A stretch of 64,000 nucleotides of DNA from Myxococcales bacterium (lineage in GTDB: Bacteria; Myxococcota_A; Polyangia; Nannocystales; Nannocystaceae), in the NCBI GenBank assembly GCA_020633295.1, contig JACKDW010000021.1:1-64000 (forward strand). Reading direction: 5' to 3'. Below are positions 60,494 to 64,000 of the stretch, one piece after another. The position numbers and the translations under genes are program-made. Every line of letters starts with the position of its first letter. Positions within the stretch are counted from its first letter, which is position 1. Under the pieces are notes generated by a model. The model saw only the letters and a program-made list of their open reading frames with translations, ran no database searches and was not told the origin of the DNA.

Positions 60494-62092
60494 TCAGCGC
60501 GCCGCGTGCCCGCACGCGCGCTCGTCGTGGGCGCCGGTCGCTTCGGCCAGGTTCGAGCGCGACGGCGCGCGCCGCCCCGCGAGCTCGAGCAGCGGCGTGG
60601 TGTCGGACGCGAGCGTCTCGGTGACCTCGGCGGCGGCGCGCGCCATCTCGAGCAGCACCACCTCGTCGACGTTCTCGAGCGTGTCGCAGGCCTGGTGGTA
60701 GCAGGGGTCGAGCGCGACGTCGGCCTCGCCGCCGTAGAGCGCGACCTGGTCCGCGGTCTTGATCGTCCCCGCCCCGGTGAACAGCCCGCCGACGGGGACG
60801 CCCGCCTGCTGGAACGCGAAGTAGTCCGAGCGACCGCCGAGCGACGCGGCCTGCGTCGGCACGTCGTCGCGCGCGGCGAACGACGACTGAAACAGCGCCT
60901 CGATCGCCGCCGAGCCCGGCGGCGCGCCGGCGCTGGTGTAGACGAAGCGCACGTGGTTGGGGGAGCCGACCATGTCGAAGTTGAGGTAGCCGACGAGGCG
61001 CGCGCGCGCCTCCTCGTCGAGCGACTCGACGTAGCGGGTCGAGCCCCACAGCCCGAGCTCCTCGGCGCCCCACCACGCGAACCGGAGCGCGCGCGTGGGC
61101 TCGCAGAGGGCCGCCGCCTCGGCGATCGCCAGCACCGTCGCCGAGCCCGTGCCGTTGTCGTTGATCCCGGGACCGGCGGGCACCGAGTCGAGGTGCGCGC
61201 CGAGCATGATCACGGCCTCCGGGTCGCCGCGCGGGTGCTCGGCGATGAGGTTGTCGTCCTGCGCGGTGATCCGCTCGCCGTCGACGACGATGTGCAGCTG
61301 CGCCGCAGGATCCTCCGCAGCCGTCGCCAGCGTCACGCCCGCCGCGAAGCTGGTGAAGATCGTCGGCACCGTGACCTCGGCGCTCGAGCCGAGCGTGGTC
61401 GCGAGCGGCGCCTGCGTGTTGTCGTCGGCGCCGCTGTTGAAGATGACGACCGCGGCGGCGCCCGCCGCCTCGGCGCGCTCCGCCTTCACGCCGAAGGTGC
61501 AGCCGCCGCGCTGCAGCAGCGCGATCGCGCCGACGGGGAAGCCCTCGAAGTCCTCCTCGCTGCACCCGCTGGTCGCCTCGACCTCGGGGTCGAGCGCGAG
61601 CGCGACCGGCTGCACAGGCGCGAGCACGTCGCCCGCGCCCGAGAACTTGATGACCTCGTAGTCCGGGCCGTGCGCGAAGGTGACGGCGTCCGGGCTCGTC
61701 AGCTCGAGGAGCGGCGGTCCGAGCAGCACGTGATCCGGGTACTCGAAGGGCACGCGCGCGGTGACGTAGCCGGCGGCCTCGAGGCGCCCGGCGACGTACT
61801 CGAGCGACGCGGTGTACCCGGCGCTGCCCGCCGCGCGGTGGCCCTCGTGCTCCGTCGCGATCTGGGCGAGCGCGTCGAGGTGAGCGCGCAGCGTCTCCGC
61901 GTCGATCGACTCGACCAGCGGCCGCGCGCAGAACTCGACCGGTTCGGGCTCGGGCGCGGCGGTGGTCCCGGCGCCCTCGGTCTCGACGTCGGTCTCGGCC
62001 CCGGTCCCGGTCGCGGGGGGAAAGTCGTGATGCGGCGCGTAGCCGCAGGCGCAGATGAGCGCGGTCAACGACGCGAGGGCATGGACACGCAC
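60494..62092 (-). CDS. lipoprotein PA-domain M28 aminopeptidase
   Basis: 532 residues from GTG 62092. Lipobox TALICACGYAP, Thr/Glu-rich linker, a protease-associated (PA) domain (GFPVGAIALLQRGGCTFGVKAERAEAAGA) inserted in an M28 catalytic domain with two-zinc ligands in LGAHLDSVPAGPGINDNGTGS, WGAEELGLWGS, YLNFDMVG and the last His in YHQACDTLENV. It should trim N-terminal residues of peptides outside the cell. All metal ligands are present. Confidence 0.94.
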   Translation of the reverse strand: MRVHALASLTALICACGYAPHHDFPPATGTGAETDVETEGAGTTAAPEPEPVEFCARPLVESIDAETLRAHLDALAQIATEHEGHRAAGSAGYTASLEYVAGRLEAAGYVTARVPFEYPDHVLLGPPLLELTSPDAVTFAHGPDYEVIKFSGAGDVLAPVQPVALALDPEVEATSGCSEEDFEGFPVGAIALLQRGGCTFGVKAERAEAAGAAAVVIFNSGADDNTQAPLATTLGSSAEVTVPTIFTSFAAGVTLATAAEDPAAQLHIVVDGERITAQDDNLIAEHPRGDPEAVIMLGAHLDSVPAGPGINDNGTGSATVLAIAEAAALCEPTRALRFAWWGAEELGLWGSTRYVESLDEEARARLVGYLNFDMVGSPNHVRFVYTSAGAPPGSAAIEALFQSSFAARDDVPTQAASLGGRSDYFAFQQAGVPVGGLFTGAGTIKTADQVALYGGEADVALDPCYHQACDTLENVDEVVLLEMARAAAEVTETLASDTTPLLELAGRRAPSRSNLAEATGAHDERACGHAAR

Positions 62093-62104
62093 GCCGCGAG
62101 CGTA
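62093..62104 (-). promoter_or_regulatory. leaderless-type -10 (TACGCT-N6-GTG)
   Basis: On the minus strand TACGCT (62104-62099) is exactly 6 nt before GTG 62092. Confidence 0.55.
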
Positions 62105-62183
62105 TCACGACGGTGAAGCGAGCTGTCCAATTGGCCTGACGGCCACGCGGGCGCAGGCGCGCCCGCGAGGCCGCGCGCCCAGG

Positions 62184-63098
<915 letters not shown>

Positions 63099-63256
63099 GA
63101 CCCCGAGCATACGGAGCGACGCGGTCCGCGATGTGATCCGCGTCGCAAGCACGCCCGTGACGCGCGCAAGTCTGCTCACACGGCCTCGCGTGCGCAATCG
63201 ACTTCACGGAACAAATGCGACGTCCGCGAGCCGCCGTGGCGACCTGCCCCGGGCCG

Positions 63257-64000
63257 CTACGGGTCGCGCCGATGATGTCGCCGGGCGCCGCGAACCCGTC
63301 GAACGAGGTCCTCGTCCTCGAGCATCCGCGCGAGCCGCTCGGCCCGATCCCACGAGGCGAGCGCCTCGTCGCCGCCGGTCATGCGCCCGAGCATGATCAA
63401 CGCCATCACCCGGAAGCGCACGAGCCCGCCGTCCGCCGCCCACTCGGCGGCCGCGCGGGCGAGCGAGATCGCGGCCGGCGTGTCGCCGAGGCGCCAGCGA
63501 CACCAGGCGAGCCCGGCGGCCTTGCGGTAGCAGACGAAGGGGAGATCGGGCGGGGCCTCGATGGACTCGAACAGCGCGAGCGCGGCTGCGGGATCCTCTT
63601 GACCGCCGGGCGGCGGCTTGGTCAGGTGGTAGGCGCGCTGCCCGAGCAGGCGCGCGCGGTAGTTGAGTCGATCCTCGCGCGCCATCGCGTCGAGCAGCCG
63701 CTCGACGTGATCGAAGCGCGCCTGCGCCTGCGCGCGCTGGCCCTCGTCGGTCTCGATGCGCGCCATGAGCAGCTCGACCTCGGCCTCGGCCGCGGGCCCG
63801 GTGGACGGCGCCCGTCGCGAGGCGTACTCGAGCCGACGCGCGCAGTCCTCGTGCTCGCGCAGCCGCAGGTGCACCGAGGCGAGCCCGATGTCGATCCAGC
63901 ACGACAGCCGCGACTCGGCCACCGGCGGGCGGTCCCACAGCAGCAGCTGCTCGCGCCGCGACGAGGTCGGGAGGTCGGCGAAGCGGCTGTGATACTGCCC
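63257..64000 (-). CDS. helical-repeat (TPR-like) protein, C-terminal part
   Basis: The frame is open to the window edge, so the start is outside. Visible part: about 247 residues of paired helices (RLREHEDCARRLEYASRR, AEAEVELLMARIETDEGQR, AAALALFESIEAPPDLPF, PAAISLARAAAEWAADGG) as in TPR/MalT-type superhelices, ending in an Arg/His tail. It could be the C-terminal part of a regulator or kinase, like the split kinase's tail, but the N-terminal part is not visible. Confidence 0.75.
   Translation of the reverse strand, partial: GQYHSRFADLPTSSRREQLLLWDRPPVAESRLSCWIDIGLASVHLRLREHEDCARRLEYASRRAPSTGPAAEAEVELLMARIETDEGQRAQAQARFDHVERLLDAMAREDRLNYRARLLGQRAYHLTKPPPGGQEDPAAALALFESIEAPPDLPFVCYRKAAGLAWCRWRLGDTPAAISLARAAAEWAADGGLVRFRVMALIMLGRMTGGDEALASWDRAERLARMLEDEDLVRRVRGARRHHRRDP

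Overview
The window is very GC-rich bacterial DNA with dense coding on both strands. It looks like the chromosome of a myxobacterium from the Nannocystis/Plesiocystis/Enhygromyxa group. That placement is an inference from protein style: lipoproteins with a 'CGD(S)' lipobox followed by Ser/Thr/Asp-rich linkers, cysteine-rich 'CGDG..ECDDGN' repeats next to RCC1 repeats, a Gly-Asp repeat linker, a Cys-TM-Arg tail of MYXO-CTERM type, and large Ser/Thr kinases with WD40 or TPR tails. I saw no tRNA, rRNA, CRISPR array, phage genes, transposase or integrase.

Left part (1-26.5 kb): end of an FG-GAP surface protein; a cytochrome P450; a PAS-GAF histidine kinase coupled to a lone receiver; a divergent WD40 Ser/Thr kinase; an SRPBCC-alpha/beta hydrolase fusion; a VOC protein; a Spy-like secreted protein with a very basic repeated tail facing an S9 peptidase across three palindromes; an IucA/IucC siderophore synthetase with one frameshift; a prs-nadE pair linking PRPP and NAD synthesis; a GST; a VWA lipoprotein; and a YARHG lipoprotein coupled to a small LQEE-repeat protein.

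Centre (26.7-40.5 kb), the most remarkable region: one TPR-type Ser/Thr kinase gene lies in four in-frame pieces (26739-27068, 30492-30824, 33060-33324, 38260-40477) separated by three cargo-bearing insertions of about 3.4, 2.2 and 4.9 kb. Each insertion is bounded by a perfect direct repeat of kinase sequence (10, 9 and 13 bp). Removing one repeat copy plus the insert at each site gives one continuous frame of 1038 codons with every kinase motif in order. The inserts carry mostly secreted or membrane-anchored proteins (ankyrin, MYXO-CTERM-like, SMP-30-like, RCC1 lipoprotein, 240-bp-repeat lipoprotein) and no recognisable mobility gene.

Right part (40.5-64 kb): a cyanide-insensitive-type cytochrome bd oxidase (cydAB), a SurA/DsbA-like lipoprotein, two universal stress proteins and a CBS protein (a plausible low-oxygen/redox stress neighbourhood), MscS, a PqaA-like lipoprotein, an ADP-ribosylglycohydrolase, an outer-membrane-like protein, an HD-HTH-nucleotidyltransferase operon, a hybrid histidine kinase, a Coq4-like protein, a PA-M28 peptidase, a Gly-Asp repeat lipoprotein and the end of a helical-repeat protein.

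A recurring regulatory pattern is a TAnnnT hexamer exactly 6 nt before the ATG or GTG of many genes, as expected for leaderless transcripts. It often decides the start codon, usually a GTG.
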